A stretch of DNA of 64,000 bases from Atopomonas sediminilitoris (GCF_022601735.1 NZ_JAKUMM010000011.1:91294-155293), one strand, 5' to 3'; shown: positions 8,306-16,796, counted from the stretch's first letter. The notes: a model not told the origin generated them from the letters alone. Numbers and translations: made by a program.

Positions 8306-9077
8306 CCACCACATCCATCAACGCCGCCACCGTTTGTACATCGTCCGACAGAGCCTCAGCCAAGCAAGCCAACGCCGCTTCACGCGGGGCCAAACCGGCC
8401 TTGATCAAACGCGCGCAATAAATCAGCAACCGGGTTGAGGCCACCTCTTCCAGATCATGCTGCTCTAAGCGGCGCAGCGCGCTCCCCAAATGCACTAACT
8501 TGGCCGCCAAGCGCTCATCGGCGCCGGTCTCGGCCTGAATAATCTGCTGTTCAACGGCAGGGCTTGGGTAGTCAAAGCGCAGCGCCACAAAACGCTGACG
8601 CGTACTGGGTTTCATGCCCTTGAGCAGGTTTTGATAACCGGGGTTATAGGACACCACCAACATAAAACCAGGCGGCGCTTTTAAAAGCTCGCCCGTGCGT
8701 TCCAGCGGTAACTCCCGGCGATCATCGGCGAGCGGGTGCAACACCACGGTGGTGTCTTTGCGCGCTTCAACCACCTCATCCAAATAACAAATACCGCCTT
8801 CACGCACCGCGCGGGTGAGCGGGCCGTCTTGCCACCAAGTGCCTTCACTGCCGACCAAATGACGCCCCACCAGATCGGCGGCGGTGAGATCGTCATGGCA
8901 AGCCACGGTAAACAACGGCAGGTTTAAACGCGCCGCCATGTGCTGCACAAAGCGCGTCTTGCCACAGCCGGTGGGGCCTTTAATCAGCACCGGCAAACCG
9001 TGCTGCCATGCCTGTTCAAACAGATTCACCTCACCAGCTTGGCTGGCATAAAACGGGGTATTCGGGGCGGTATTCAT
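8289..9077 (-). CDS. nirQ: NirQ/NorQ, MoxR-type AAA+ ATPase for NO reductase activation
   Basis: A 263-residue CbbQ/NirQ/NorQ ATPase that works with NorD to activate NorCB. Walker A is GPTGCGKT (about residues 34-41) and Walker B is ICYLDEV. The start MNTAPNTPFY follows AAGGAA; the ATG at 9128 is further upstream and not conserved. It is the first gene of the nirQ-norE-norF unit, divergent from nirS across a 318 bp region holding a perfect Dnr/FNR box. Confidence 0.95.
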   Translation of the reverse strand: MNTAPNTPFYASQAGEVNLFEQAWQHGLPVLIKGPTGCGKTRFVQHMAARLNLPLFTVACHDDLTAADLVGRHLVGSEGTWWQDGPLTRAVREGGICYLDEVVEARKDTTVVLHPLADDRRELPLERTGELLKAPPGFMLVVSYNPGYQNLLKGMKPSTRQRFVALRFDYPSPAVEQQIIQAETGADERLAAKLVHLGSALRRLEQHDLEEVASTRLLIYCARLIKAGLAPREAALACLAEALSDDVQTVAALMDVVDVHFD

Positions 9078-9171
9078 TACAAGTTCCTTAACCGTGGGCG
9101 CAGAGCGCGGCTGTCTTGGGCCTGACACTACGGCAGCCCTGCGCCCCCGAAAAGAGCTATCTGCTAGGGGC

Positions 9172-9185
9172 TTGATTCAAATCAA
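9172..9185. promoter_or_regulatory. Perfect Dnr/FNR box between nirQ and nirS
   Basis: TTGATTCAAATCAA is a perfect TTGAT-N4-ATCAA palindrome in the 318 bp divergent region 9078-9395. It is the only such site there, so it probably serves both nirQ and nirS. A start 41.5 bp from its centre would give nirS a leader of about 175 nt. I see no other feature in this spacer. Confidence 0.85.
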
Positions 9186-9395
9186 ACGAGCAAGCAGGGC
9201 TGGCGGTTTAGGGTGACAACCATTCCAAGTGATACCGAATGTTTCCGCATTCAAGACTTAGGAAAAGGTGTCAGGGAGTGCCGCTGCACCGCCTTTTCGG
9301 CAAGGACTGCTGACTAGACCGCTCCCGTCCTGAGCGACGCCGTTGGTGATTTGCACACAACAGCCGGGCCGCCTGACCCGCTAAGGAGCCACAAC

Positions 9396-11081
9396 ATGAA
9401 AGCCCTTCAACTAAAGACTCTGGCATGGGCCGTTGCCGCTGCATTGTCAGCTGGCAGTGGTATGGCCATGGCGAACACTGCCCCCGCCATGACCGATGCC
9501 GAGTTTGAGCAAGGTAAGAAGATTTACTTCGAACGCTGCGCCGGTTGCCACGGTGTGCTGCGCAAAGGTGCTACCGGTAAAAACCTTGAGCCGCATTGGA
9601 AGAAAACCGATGCCGACGGCAAGGTCACCGAAGGTGGCACCCTGAAGCTGGGCACCAAGCGTTTGGAAAGCATCATCGCCTACGGTACCGAAGGCGGCAT
9701 GGTGAATTATGACGACATCCTGACCAAGGATGAAGTCAACCTGATGGCGCGCTACATCCAGCAAACTCCGGCGATTCCACCAGAGTTCTCGCTCAACGAC
9801 ATGAAAGACAGCTGGAAGCTGCTGGTACCGAAAGATCAGCGCCCGACCAAGCAAATGAACAAGGTGAACCTGAAGAACGTGTTCGCCATCACCCTGCGTG
9901 ACGCCGGCAAGCTGGCGCTGGTAGACGGTGACAACCACAAGATTTGGAAGATCCTCGACACCGGCTACGCGGTACACATTTCACGTCTGTCGGCCTCTGG
10001 CCGCTACGTGTACACCGTCGGCCGTGATGGTCTGACCACCATCATCGACATGTGGTACGAAGAGCCCAAGACCGTGGCGACCGTGCGTTTAGGTTCCGAC
10101 GCCCGCTCGGTGGATACCTCCAAGTTCAAAGGCTACGAGGACAAGTACCTGATCGGTGGCACCTACTGGCCGCCACAGTACTCGATCATGGACGGTGAGA
10201 CCCTTGAGCCGATCAAAGTGGTCTCCACTCGCGGTCAAACCGTGGACGGCGAGTACCACCCAGAGCCGCGCGTAGCCTCGATTGTGGCGTCGCACATCAA
10301 GCCTGAGTGGGTGGTTAACGTTAAAGAAACCGGACAGATCATTCTGGTCGACTACACCGACCTGAAGAACCTGAAAACCACCACCATTGAATCCGCCAAG
10401 TTCCTCCACGACGGCGGCTGGGATTACTCCAAGCGTTACTTCATGGTGGCCGCTAACGCCTCCAACAAAGTCGCTGCGGTCGATACCAAAACCGGCAAGC
10501 TCGCCGCACTGGTCGACACCGCGAAGATCCCACACCCAGGTCGTGGTGCTAACTTCATCCACCCGCAATTCGGCCCGGTGTGGACCACTGGCCACTTGGG
10601 TGATGCGGTGGTTTCGCTGATCTCCACCGCTTCCGATGAAGCCAAGTACGCCAAGTACAAAGAGCACAACTGGAAAGTGGTGCAGGAACTGAAGATGCCG
10701 GGCGCGGGTAACTTGTTCGTCAAGACCCATCCCAAGTCGAAGAACCTGTGGGCTGACGCGCCGATGAACCCAGAGCGCGAAGTGGCTGAGTCGGTGTACG
10801 TGTTCGACCTGAACGATCTGAGCAAAGAGCCTAAGCGTTTGGACGTTGCCAAAGACTCTGGCCTGCCAGAAAGCAAGGCGATCCGCCGTGCCACGCACCC
10901 TGAGTTCAACGAAGCCGGTAATGAAGTGTGGATCTCGCTGTGGGGTGGCAAGACTGACCAGTCCGCCATCGTGATCTACGACGACAAAACCCTGAAGCTG
11001 AAGAAGGTGATTACCGATCCTGCGATCGTCACCCCAACCGGCAAGTTCAACGTGTTCAACACCATGCACGACGTCTATTGA
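9396..11081 (+). CDS. nirS: NirS, cytochrome cd1 nitrite reductase
   Basis: Periplasmic NO-forming nitrite reductase. The 561-residue precursor has a signal peptide (about residues 1-26, ending GMAMA), a cytochrome c domain with CAGCH (Cys48, Cys51, His52) and an eight-bladed propeller binding heme d1. His194 (AVHISRLSASGRY) matches the proximal d1 ligand, and His338 (FLHDGGW) and His380 (KIPHPGRGANF) match the two active-site histidines. The C-terminus PTGKFNVFNTMHDVY is typical. The start after CTAAGGAG was preferred to an in-frame ATG at 9351. It is followed by a very stable hairpin and then nirT. Confidence 0.98.
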   Translation: MKALQLKTLAWAVAAALSAGSGMAMANTAPAMTDAEFEQGKKIYFERCAGCHGVLRKGATGKNLEPHWKKTDADGKVTEGGTLKLGTKRLESIIAYGTEGGMVNYDDILTKDEVNLMARYIQQTPAIPPEFSLNDMKDSWKLLVPKDQRPTKQMNKVNLKNVFAITLRDAGKLALVDGDNHKIWKILDTGYAVHISRLSASGRYVYTVGRDGLTTIIDMWYEEPKTVATVRLGSDARSVDTSKFKGYEDKYLIGGTYWPPQYSIMDGETLEPIKVVSTRGQTVDGEYHPEPRVASIVASHIKPEWVVNVKETGQIILVDYTDLKNLKTTTIESAKFLHDGGWDYSKRYFMVAANASNKVAAVDTKTGKLAALVDTAKIPHPGRGANFIHPQFGPVWTTGHLGDAVVSLISTASDEAKYAKYKEHNWKVVQELKMPGAGNLFVKTHPKSKNLWADAPMNPEREVAESVYVFDLNDLSKEPKRLDVAKDSGLPESKAIRRATHPEFNEAGNEVWISLWGGKTDQSAIVIYDDKTLKLKKVITDPAIVTPTGKFNVFNTMHDVY

Positions 11082-11114
11082 TGACGCCCGGCGCAAGGAC
11101 GCGCCACACCAACG

Positions 11115-11141
11115 CCGGCGGGGCGAAGCCCGCCCCGCCGG
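11115..11141 (+). promoter_or_regulatory. GC-rich hairpin between nirS and nirT
   Basis: A perfect 10 bp stem CCGGCGGGGC/GCCCCGCCGG around a 7 nt loop, 34 nt after the nirS stop, with no T-run after it. It probably stabilises or partly terminates the nirS message so that nirS is made in excess over nirT. Confidence 0.65.
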
Positions 11142-11195
11142 TGCTTGCCGCTAACCTCGGGCCAGTCACAACCCGCGCTGGCTAAGGAACGTGCC

Positions 11196-11777
11196 ATGAA
11201 CTTAAAAAGCCTTTGGGCTCTGCTGAAAAAACCTACCGCACGCTACTCATTGGGCAGCTTGCTGGCCATGGGCACTGCCTTCGGGATCATTTTCTGGGGC
11301 GGTTTTAACACCGTGGTGGAAATGACCAACACCGAGCAGTTCTGCCTCTCGTGCCACGAAATGCGCGACAACGTGTACCCCGAATACAAAGAAACCATCC
11401 ACTACAACAACCGCACCGGTGTGCGCGCAACCTGCCCAGATTGCCACGTCCCCAAAGACTGGACCTACAAGATGGTGCGCAAGGTACAAGCCACCAAAGA
11501 GCTGTGGGGCAAGATGACCGGCTCGATCGACACCCGGGAAAAGTTTGAGGCCAAGCGCCTCGACCTCGCCCGCAGTGAATGGGCACGCATGAAGGCCTCT
11601 GACTCACGCGAGTGCCGCAACTGCCACGGCTTGGCCTACATGGACACCGCCAAGCAAAAGCAGCGCGCGCGCAAGCAGCACGAGATGGCCCGCGAAGACA
11701 ACATGACCTGTATTGACTGCCACAAGGGGATTGCTCACCACAAACCCGAAGGCATGACCGAAGAAGACGAGGAATAA
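11196..11777 (+). CDS. nirT: NirT, membrane-anchored tetraheme cytochrome c (NapC/NirT family)
   Basis: Quinol-oxidising NapC/NirT protein that passes electrons to the periplasm for nitrite reduction. The 193 residues include one N-terminal membrane anchor (about residues 19-37) and four CXXCH motifs (CLSCH at 50, CPDCH, CRNCH, CIDCH). The acidic tail GMTEEDEE ends the protein. The start follows AAGGAA; an in-frame ATG at 11145 would add a non-conserved stretch. nirT between nirS and nirB is the P. stutzeri arrangement. Confidence 0.95.
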   Translation: MNLKSLWALLKKPTARYSLGSLLAMGTAFGIIFWGGFNTVVEMTNTEQFCLSCHEMRDNVYPEYKETIHYNNRTGVRATCPDCHVPKDWTYKMVRKVQATKELWGKMTGSIDTREKFEAKRLDLARSEWARMKASDSRECRNCHGLAYMDTAKQKQRARKQHEMAREDNMTCIDCHKGIAHHKPEGMTEEDEE

Positions 11778-11813
11778 CGCCACGGCGTTTAACCCAGCAA
11801 GAGGATTAACACC

Positions 11814-12686
11814 ATGAACAAAAGCCTGATTGCCATCGCCATTGGCGCCGCCCTGAGTTTAAGCTCCGGCGCCTCACTGGCCGCAGCCCCTGCTGACTGG
11901 AGCCAAGTCAGCGCCACCGACGTCACCCTGTTCTACCCGGGCGTTTCACCCGTTGAATGGGTCACCAAAGGCACCGAACACGGCGGCGCGCGCGCCCTGC
12001 GCAAAGGCGAAGTGTGCGCCGACTGCCACAGCGAAGAAGCCGCCGACATCGGCCAAACCATCGTCAGCGGCGAGAAAAACGAACCCAATCCGATTGCCGG
12101 CAAAGCGCCTGCCATCAACGCCAAAGTACAAGCCACTCATGACGGTGAAAACCTCTACCTGCGCTTTACTTGGCAGCAGCCTGCCGCCTCTGGCAGCGCC
12201 AAGATGGACGAAGTCAATCCCGTCAAAATCGCCTACATGATTGAAGACGGCAACAAGGTTGAGCTGGCCGAACAAGGCGGCTGCTGGGGCAGTTGCCACA
12301 ACGGTGTGCGCAGCATGCCCGGTGGCGACGATGCCAAAACCAAATACGTGAAAGATGGCTCTCTGGCTAATGGTGTGTTCTACGACCTCAACCAATGGCG
12401 CAGCGGCGAAAACAAAGCCTTTGATGGCTATGTCGCTGAAGAGCGCGTGATGGAAGGCGGCACCGCCCTTATCGGCGCCGAAGGCAAGAACGACAACGGC
12501 AACTGGAGCGTCGTGTTCACGCGCAAACTCAGCGGCGGTGAAGGCGACGTCAGCTTAGCGTCCGGCAAGGTCTACAACTTTGGCTTTGCCATCCATGACG
12601 ACAGCGCCAACGGCCGCTACCACCATGTTTCGCTCGGCTTGAAGCTGGGCATCGACGCCGAAGCCGACATCAACGCGGCGAAATAA
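11814..12686 (+). CDS. nirB: NirB-type cytochrome c552, periplasmic diheme protein
   Basis: A 290-residue exported protein with a signal peptide (about residues 1-24). It carries a standard heme site CADCH (Cys68-His72) and a second, CWGSCH (Cys157-His162), which is CX3CH with one extra residue. The C-terminal half resembles the heme-binding ethylbenzene dehydrogenase-related domain. Position after nirT matches nirB (cytochrome c552) of P. stutzeri nirSTB; this is not the unrelated assimilatory NirB. Its exact electron-transfer role is not settled. A terminator follows, so nirSTB is likely one transcription unit. Confidence 0.85.
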   Translation: MNKSLIAIAIGAALSLSSGASLAAAPADWSQVSATDVTLFYPGVSPVEWVTKGTEHGGARALRKGEVCADCHSEEAADIGQTIVSGEKNEPNPIAGKAPAINAKVQATHDGENLYLRFTWQQPAASGSAKMDEVNPVKIAYMIEDGNKVELAEQGGCWGSCHNGVRSMPGGDDAKTKYVKDGSLANGVFYDLNQWRSGENKAFDGYVAEERVMEGGTALIGAEGKNDNGNWSVVFTRKLSGGEGDVSLASGKVYNFGFAIHDDSANGRYHHVSLGLKLGIDAEADINAAK

Positions 12687-12724
12687 CGCACGCCCCTTCG
12701 CCCACATGGGCCGCAACAGCAGCA

Positions 12725-12751
12725 AACCCGGTGCCCCTCACCGGGTTTTCT
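12725..12751 (+). terminator. Terminator after nirSTB
   Basis: A 9 bp perfect stem AACCCGGTG/CACCGGGTT with a 5 nt loop followed by T-rich sequence, 38 nt after the nirB stop. It separates nirSTB from the nirM operon, which has its own Dnr-type site. Confidence 0.85.
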
Positions 12752-12786
12752 GTTTCACAAACCCACGCAACCTATATGGGAATCGG

Positions 12787-12800
12787 TTGACCCCAATCAA
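12787..12800 (+). promoter_or_regulatory. Dnr/FNR-type box of the nirM operon
   Basis: TTGACCCCAATCAA matches TTGAT-N4-ATCAA at 9 of 10 positions. Its centre lies about 30 bp before CATTCT (12823-12828), a weak -10 at the class II spacing, which places the start near 12835 and gives a leader of about 60 nt that contains the C-run. Confidence 0.75.
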
Positions 12801-12858
12801 GGAACAGCCACCAGCGCATCGGCATTCTGTAAGTGCACATTTCAGCAGGCACCGCCTG

Positions 12859-12872
12859 CCCCCCCCCCCCCC
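12859..12872 (+). repeat. Run of 14 C in the nirM leader
   Basis: An uninterrupted run of 14 cytosines, 23 nt before the nirM ATG and just upstream of its ribosome site (TTGAGGA). Long C-runs are prone to slippage in replication, transcription and sequencing. I see no homopolymer of comparable length elsewhere in the window. Confidence 0.95.
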
Positions 12873-12895
12873 GAGCCAGCCTTGAGGACAACACG

Positions 12896-13207
12896 ATGAA
12901 AAAGATCTTACTCCCGCTAATGGCCGCAGCCGCCCTGCTCAGCCAACCCGCTATCGCCGAAGAAGGCGAAGCGCTGTTTAAAACCAAAAACTGCGTGGCT
13001 TGCCACAGTGTCGACGCCAAGCTCGTTGGCCCGGCTTTTAAAGAAGTCGCCGCCAAATACGCCGGCCAAGCCGATGCCGCCGATGTGCTGGCCGCCAGCA
13101 TCAAAAATGGCCAAAACGGCAAATGGGGCCCTATCCCCATGCCACCAAACAATGTGACCGAGGAGCAAGCCAAAGTCCTCGCTAACTGGGTACTGCAGCA
13201 GCAGTAA
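12896..13207 (+). CDS. nirM: NirM, cytochrome c551
   Basis: Small periplasmic monoheme cytochrome, electron donor to NirS. The 103-residue precursor has a signal peptide ending QPAIA and a mature protein of about 82 residues, the usual c551 size. Heme motif CVACH and the distal Met in GPIPMPPN are visible. The ATG at 12896 follows TTGAGGA; a GTG further upstream (12833) is open through the C-run but would not give a signal peptide. It is the first gene of the heme d1 operon. Confidence 0.95.
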   Translation: MKKILLPLMAAAALLSQPAIAEEGEALFKTKNCVACHSVDAKLVGPAFKEVAAKYAGQADAADVLAASIKNGQNGKWGPIPMPPNNVTEEQAKVLANWVLQQQ

Positions 13208-13219
13208 CGGAGCATGGGC

Positions 13220-13564
13220 ATGCACGTAAAAAGGCATACCCAGGCACTGTTGATGGTCGCCTTGCTCGGGGCGGTGACCTTCAGCAGTTACGGCCGCGCC
13301 GAGGTGCCGGATGCACCTCGGCAGGCCGACTTAAGACACCTGCTTAAACAGGATTGTGGCTCGTGCCACGGCACTCGCCTCACCGGCGGCCTAGGCACGC
13401 CACTGACCACCACGGCACTCGCCGGCAAACCCCGTGAAGGCTTGATCGCCACCGTCCTTCACGGTCGCCCCGGTACCGCCATGCCACCGTGGCAAGGCCT
13501 GCTCAACGAAGCCGAAGCCGCATGGTTAATCGATCAACTGATGCAAGGAACGGCACTGCCATGA
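13220..13564 (+). CDS. nirC: NirC, periplasmic monoheme cytochrome c
   Basis: Small exported cytochrome c of the nir operon that can donate electrons to NirS and probably helps its maturation. Heme motif CGSCH and a C-terminal Met (TAMPPWQG) are present. The ATG at 13220 has a GGAG site at 7 nt; an ATG at 13214 is too close to that site. The product is 114 residues with a signal sequence ending near SYGRAE. Its stop overlaps the nirF start (ATGA). Confidence 0.88.
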   Translation: MHVKRHTQALLMVALLGAVTFSSYGRAEVPDAPRQADLRHLLKQDCGSCHGTRLTGGLGTPLTTTALAGKPREGLIATVLHGRPGTAMPPWQGLLNEAEAAWLIDQLMQGTALP

Positions 13565-14796
13565 CCGCCCCCCGACGTTTTCGCCCGCGTTTACTGTTAA
13601 GTGCTGCAGCCTTGAGCTTGCTGTCTGCGTGCAGTCACTTGGCCGAACAAGCCGTCCCCGCGCAACCGCTGCTAGCCACCGGTGACTTGGGCGTGATTAT
13701 CGAGCGTGACCACAGCAGCGTGCAGCTGATCAGCCAATCCGGCATGCGCAGCTTGGCACGCATTGAAGGCTTGGGCGATTTGTCCCATGCCTCACTGGTG
13801 TTTTCACCCGATCAGCGTTACGCCTACGTGTTTGCCCGCGACGGTGGTTTAAGCAAGATTGACCTGCTCGAGCAGCGCTTGGTCAAACGTGTGGTGCAAG
13901 GCGGCAACAGTATTGGCGGCGCCATCAGTCAAGACGGCAGCCTGATTGCCGTGAGCAACTACGAGCCAGGCGGCGTTAAAGTCTTCAACAGTGACAGCCT
14001 CGATTTAGTCGCCGACATCCCCGCCACCCCCCTGCCCGGTCAAGACCGTAACGCAAGGACGGTGGGCTTGGTCGACGCACCAGGACAGCGCTTTGTCTTC
14101 AGCCTGTTCGACAGCGATGAGACATGGCTGGCCGACTTCAGCCAAGCCGACGCCAGCAATCAATACCAACCGCAACTGCAACGCTTTACCGGCATCGGCA
14201 AGCAACCCTACGACGCCCTGCTCACCCCGGATGGCCGCTACTACATTGCCGGACTATTTGGCGAAGACGGCATGGCCAAGCTCGACTTATGGCACCCCGA
14301 GCGCGGCGTACAGCGCATTTTGGGCGACTACGGCCGCGGGCAAGAAAAACTGCCGGTGTACAAGATGCCGCACCTTGAAGGCTGGACGGTGGCCGGCGAG
14401 AAAACCTTTGTCCCCGCCATTGGCCAACACCAAGTGTTAGTGCTCGACAGCCAAAGCTGGCAGCCCAAGGGCGCGATTGATGTCGCCGGCCAGCCAGTGT
14501 TTGTGATGGCGCGCCCCGATCACCGACAAATCTGGGTCAACTTTGCCTACCCCGATAACAACAAGCTGCAAATCATCGACAGCGAATCGCAGCAGATCAT
14601 CGCCACGCTGGAACCTGGGCCTGCGGTACTGCATATGGAATTTTCGGCGCGCGGACATCGCGTGTGGGTCTCGGTGCGCGACGGCAACGAAGTGCAAGTA
14701 TGGGACACCTACCGACTGAAAAAGCTCGCCACCCTGCCCGCACATAGCCCTAGCGGTATTTTCTTCACCCACCGCGCGCAACAAATGGGGCTTTGA
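13561..14796 (+). CDS. nirF: NirF, heme d1 biosynthesis lipoprotein with cd1-like propeller
   Basis: A 411-residue protein with a lipoprotein signal (lipobox LSAC, Cys24), which anchors it in the periplasm. The rest is an eight-bladed propeller related to the d1 domain of NirS. NirF acts late in heme d1 synthesis, binding a d1 precursor. The start overlaps nirC by 4 nt; the frame is open for 24 codons upstream, inside nirC, which is not expected to be used. Confidence 0.95.
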   Translation: MTAPRRFRPRLLLSAAALSLLSACSHLAEQAVPAQPLLATGDLGVIIERDHSSVQLISQSGMRSLARIEGLGDLSHASLVFSPDQRYAYVFARDGGLSKIDLLEQRLVKRVVQGGNSIGGAISQDGSLIAVSNYEPGGVKVFNSDSLDLVADIPATPLPGQDRNARTVGLVDAPGQRFVFSLFDSDETWLADFSQADASNQYQPQLQRFTGIGKQPYDALLTPDGRYYIAGLFGEDGMAKLDLWHPERGVQRILGDYGRGQEKLPVYKMPHLEGWTVAGEKTFVPAIGQHQVLVLDSQSWQPKGAIDVAGQPVFVMARPDHRQIWVNFAYPDNNKLQIIDSESQQIIATLEPGPAVLHMEFSARGHRVWVSVRDGNEVQVWDTYRLKKLATLPAHSPSGIFFTHRAQQMGL

Positions 14797-14797
14797 T

Positions 14798-15319
14798 ATG
14801 GACCGTGCCGCGCTCACCTGCGAGCTACTCAAACAGTTCCAAAAAGGCGTGCCGATTTGTGCGCGGCCCTACGCCCGCATGGCTCATGAGCTGGGCGTGA
14901 GCGAAGCGGAGATACTGGACTGCCTCGCCCATCTGCAAGACAACCAAGTGCTGTCCCGCATTGGCCCGGTGTTCGAGCACCGTCGCGCCGGGTCCAGCAC
15001 CTTAGCGGCATTAAGTATCGAACCGGCACAGCTCAGTGCGATTGCCGCCAAAGTCTCCGCGCATCCTGCGGTCAATCACAACTATGCCCGCGAACACGCC
15101 TACAACTTATGGTTTGTGGTCACAGGCAGCGATCGCGCCGCCGTGGATCAAGCCCTCAGCGAAATCGCCGAGCTGGCCGAGCAAAGGCCGCTGGATTTGC
15201 CCATGCTGCAGTCGTTTCACATCGACTTAGCCTTTGCGCTGGATCACGCTGCACTGAGCCAGTTAAACGCCGGTAGTGTGCATGCACCGCAACTGCACCC
15301 CCAGGCGGCTGGCCGATGA
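14798..15319 (+). CDS. nirD: NirD, siroheme decarboxylase subunit
   Basis: One of four related Lrp/AsnC-like proteins (NirD, L, G, H) that together decarboxylate siroheme to 12,18-didecarboxysiroheme in heme d1 synthesis. The 173 residues have the N-terminal winged-helix (VPICARPYARMAHELGVSEAEIL) and the C-terminal domain with SRIGPVFEHRRAGSSTLAA and HPAVNHNYAREHAYNLWFV. Its pattern (RIGPVF, NHNY) pairs it with NirG rather than NirL/H. It starts one base after the nirF stop. Confidence 0.92.
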   Translation: MDRAALTCELLKQFQKGVPICARPYARMAHELGVSEAEILDCLAHLQDNQVLSRIGPVFEHRRAGSSTLAALSIEPAQLSAIAAKVSAHPAVNHNYAREHAYNLWFVVTGSDRAAVDQALSEIAELAEQRPLDLPMLQSFHIDLAFALDHAALSQLNAGSVHAPQLHPQAAGR

Positions 15320-15846
15320 ACACGCCAGCCGCGCTAAGCCGCCAACAACAGCAACACCTGCGCAGCTTGCTGGAGCGCGGTTTGCCGCTATGCAGCGAGC
15401 CGTACGCCGAACTGGCCAAGCAAATCGACAGCGATACCGACAGCGTGTTGGCCTGCGTGCGCGATTGGCAAGAAGATGGCTTGTTTCGCCGCTTTGGCTT
15501 AGTCGTGCGCCATCACGCGCTGGGGTATCACGCCAACGCCATGCTGGTGCTGGATATCCCCGATGCCTTGGTCGCCAGCATTGGCGAACAACTGGCAGAA
15601 GAGCCTCGCGTCACCTTGTGCTACCAGCGCCCACGGCGCTTGCCGCAATGGCGCTACAACCTGTTCTGCATGATTCACGGCCGCGCCCGCGCAGAAGTCG
15701 AAGGCGAAATAGCCGCCGTGTTACACCGCCATCAACTGGCGCATTACCCCCACGAGTGGTTGTTTTCAACGCAAGCCTTTAAGCAGCGCGGCGGCCATTT
15801 CAGCACCTTCAAAGCGCACGCAGTCGACGTGGGCCGCCATGACTGA
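15316..15846 (+). CDS. nirL: NirL, siroheme decarboxylase subunit
   Basis: A 176-residue member of the NirD/L/G/H family. It carries the second-type pattern FRRFGLVVRHHALGYHANAMLV and CYQRPRRLPQWRYNLFCMIHG, shared with NirH. It overlaps nirD by 4 nt (ATGA) and nirG by 8 nt, so the four subunits are translationally coupled and probably made in matched amounts. Confidence 0.92.
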   Translation: MNTPAALSRQQQQHLRSLLERGLPLCSEPYAELAKQIDSDTDSVLACVRDWQEDGLFRRFGLVVRHHALGYHANAMLVLDIPDALVASIGEQLAEEPRVTLCYQRPRRLPQWRYNLFCMIHGRARAEVEGEIAAVLHRHQLAHYPHEWLFSTQAFKQRGGHFSTFKAHAVDVGRHD

Positions 15847-16282
15847 GTTACAACGCCAACTGCTCAACCGTCTGCAACGCGGCTTGCCATTAGTCAGCGA
15901 CCCTTGGGGTGAGCTTGGCCGCGAATTAAACGCCGACCCCTTAGCCCTGCGCGAGCAAGTCAGCCTTTGGCTCGAAGACGGCATCCTCACCCGTTTTGGC
16001 CCGTTGTTTGACGTTGAGCGCATAGGCGGGGCTTTTACCTTGGCCGCCATGGCCGTGCCTGAAGAACGCTTTGAAGCGGTTCACCAGCAGCTGCTTGAGC
16101 TACCCGAAGTGGCACACAACTACCGCCGCGAGCATCGGCTGAATATGTGGTTTGTGCTGGCCGTTAGCGACGCCAGCACCATCGAACCAACGCTGGCACA
16201 CATCGAGGCGATCACTGGCCTTCGCGTGTTCAACTTTCCCAAACAGCGAGAGTTTCATGTCCAGCTCTACTTGCCCGTATAA
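15839..16282 (+). CDS. nirG: NirG, siroheme decarboxylase subunit
   Basis: A 147-residue member of the siroheme decarboxylase family with TRFGPLFDVERIGGAFTLAAMAV and VAHNYRREHRLNMWFVLAV, the same subtype as NirD. It overlaps nirL by 8 nt and nirH by 26 nt. Confidence 0.92.
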   Translation: MTELQRQLLNRLQRGLPLVSDPWGELGRELNADPLALREQVSLWLEDGILTRFGPLFDVERIGGAFTLAAMAVPEERFEAVHQQLLELPEVAHNYRREHRLNMWFVLAVSDASTIEPTLAHIEAITGLRVFNFPKQREFHVQLYLPV

Positions 16283-16796
16283 CGCCGAACTGGCCGCACG
16301 GCTGGTGGAACTCACCGCCGCAGGCTTACCGCTAGTCGCCCAGCCATGGGCTTGGCTAGGCGAACAGCTGGGCATTAGCGAAGCCGAAACACTGGCCTTA
16401 CTCCAAGCCATGCAAGCGCAAGGCGCACTGCGCCGTGTCGCGGCCGTGCCCAACCATTACCGGTTGGGCTACCAGCACAACGGCATGACGGTGTGGGACA
16501 TCGCCGACAGCGAGGTCGAACGGATCGGCGCGCAGCTGGCTGCCCTGCCCAATGTCAGCCATTGCTACCAGCGTCCGCGCCACCTGCCGGACTGGCCCTA
16601 CAACGTGTTTGCCATGCTGCATGCCACCAGCCGCGAGGCCCTCGACGCGCAACGTGCCGAGCTGCAAGCCCTGTTAGGCAGCGCCTGTCGACAAAGCGAC
16701 ATGCTGGTCAGCAGTCGCATCCTCAAGAAAACCGGCTTACGCCCGTCTCGCGCAAGCAACCGCACGCCTCAAGGAGGCTCCCATGCTGCGTCTTAG
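16257..16796 (+). CDS. nirH: NirH, siroheme decarboxylase subunit
   Basis: A 179-residue member of the family, subtype of NirL (RRVAAVPNHYRLGYQHNGMTV, CYQRPRHLPDWPYNVFAMLH). The chosen ATG at 16257 overlaps the nirG end by 26 nt; the longer frame upstream lies entirely within nirG. It overlaps nirJ by 14 nt. Confidence 0.9.
   Translation: MSSSTCPYNAELAARLVELTAAGLPLVAQPWAWLGEQLGISEAETLALLQAMQAQGALRRVAAVPNHYRLGYQHNGMTVWDIADSEVERIGAQLAALPNVSHCYQRPRHLPDWPYNVFAMLHATSREALDAQRAELQALLGSACRQSDMLVSSRILKKTGLRPSRASNRTPQGGSHAAS

Noticed and set aside
10089..11096. A 335-codon open frame on the minus strand
   Set aside because: It lies antisense to nirS, which is unmistakable. GC-rich coding sequence often leaves the opposite frame open.
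12833..12895. GTG-initiated extension of nirM through the C-run
   Set aside because: There is no ribosome site at the GTG and the signal peptide would be buried; the ATG at 12896 has a good site.
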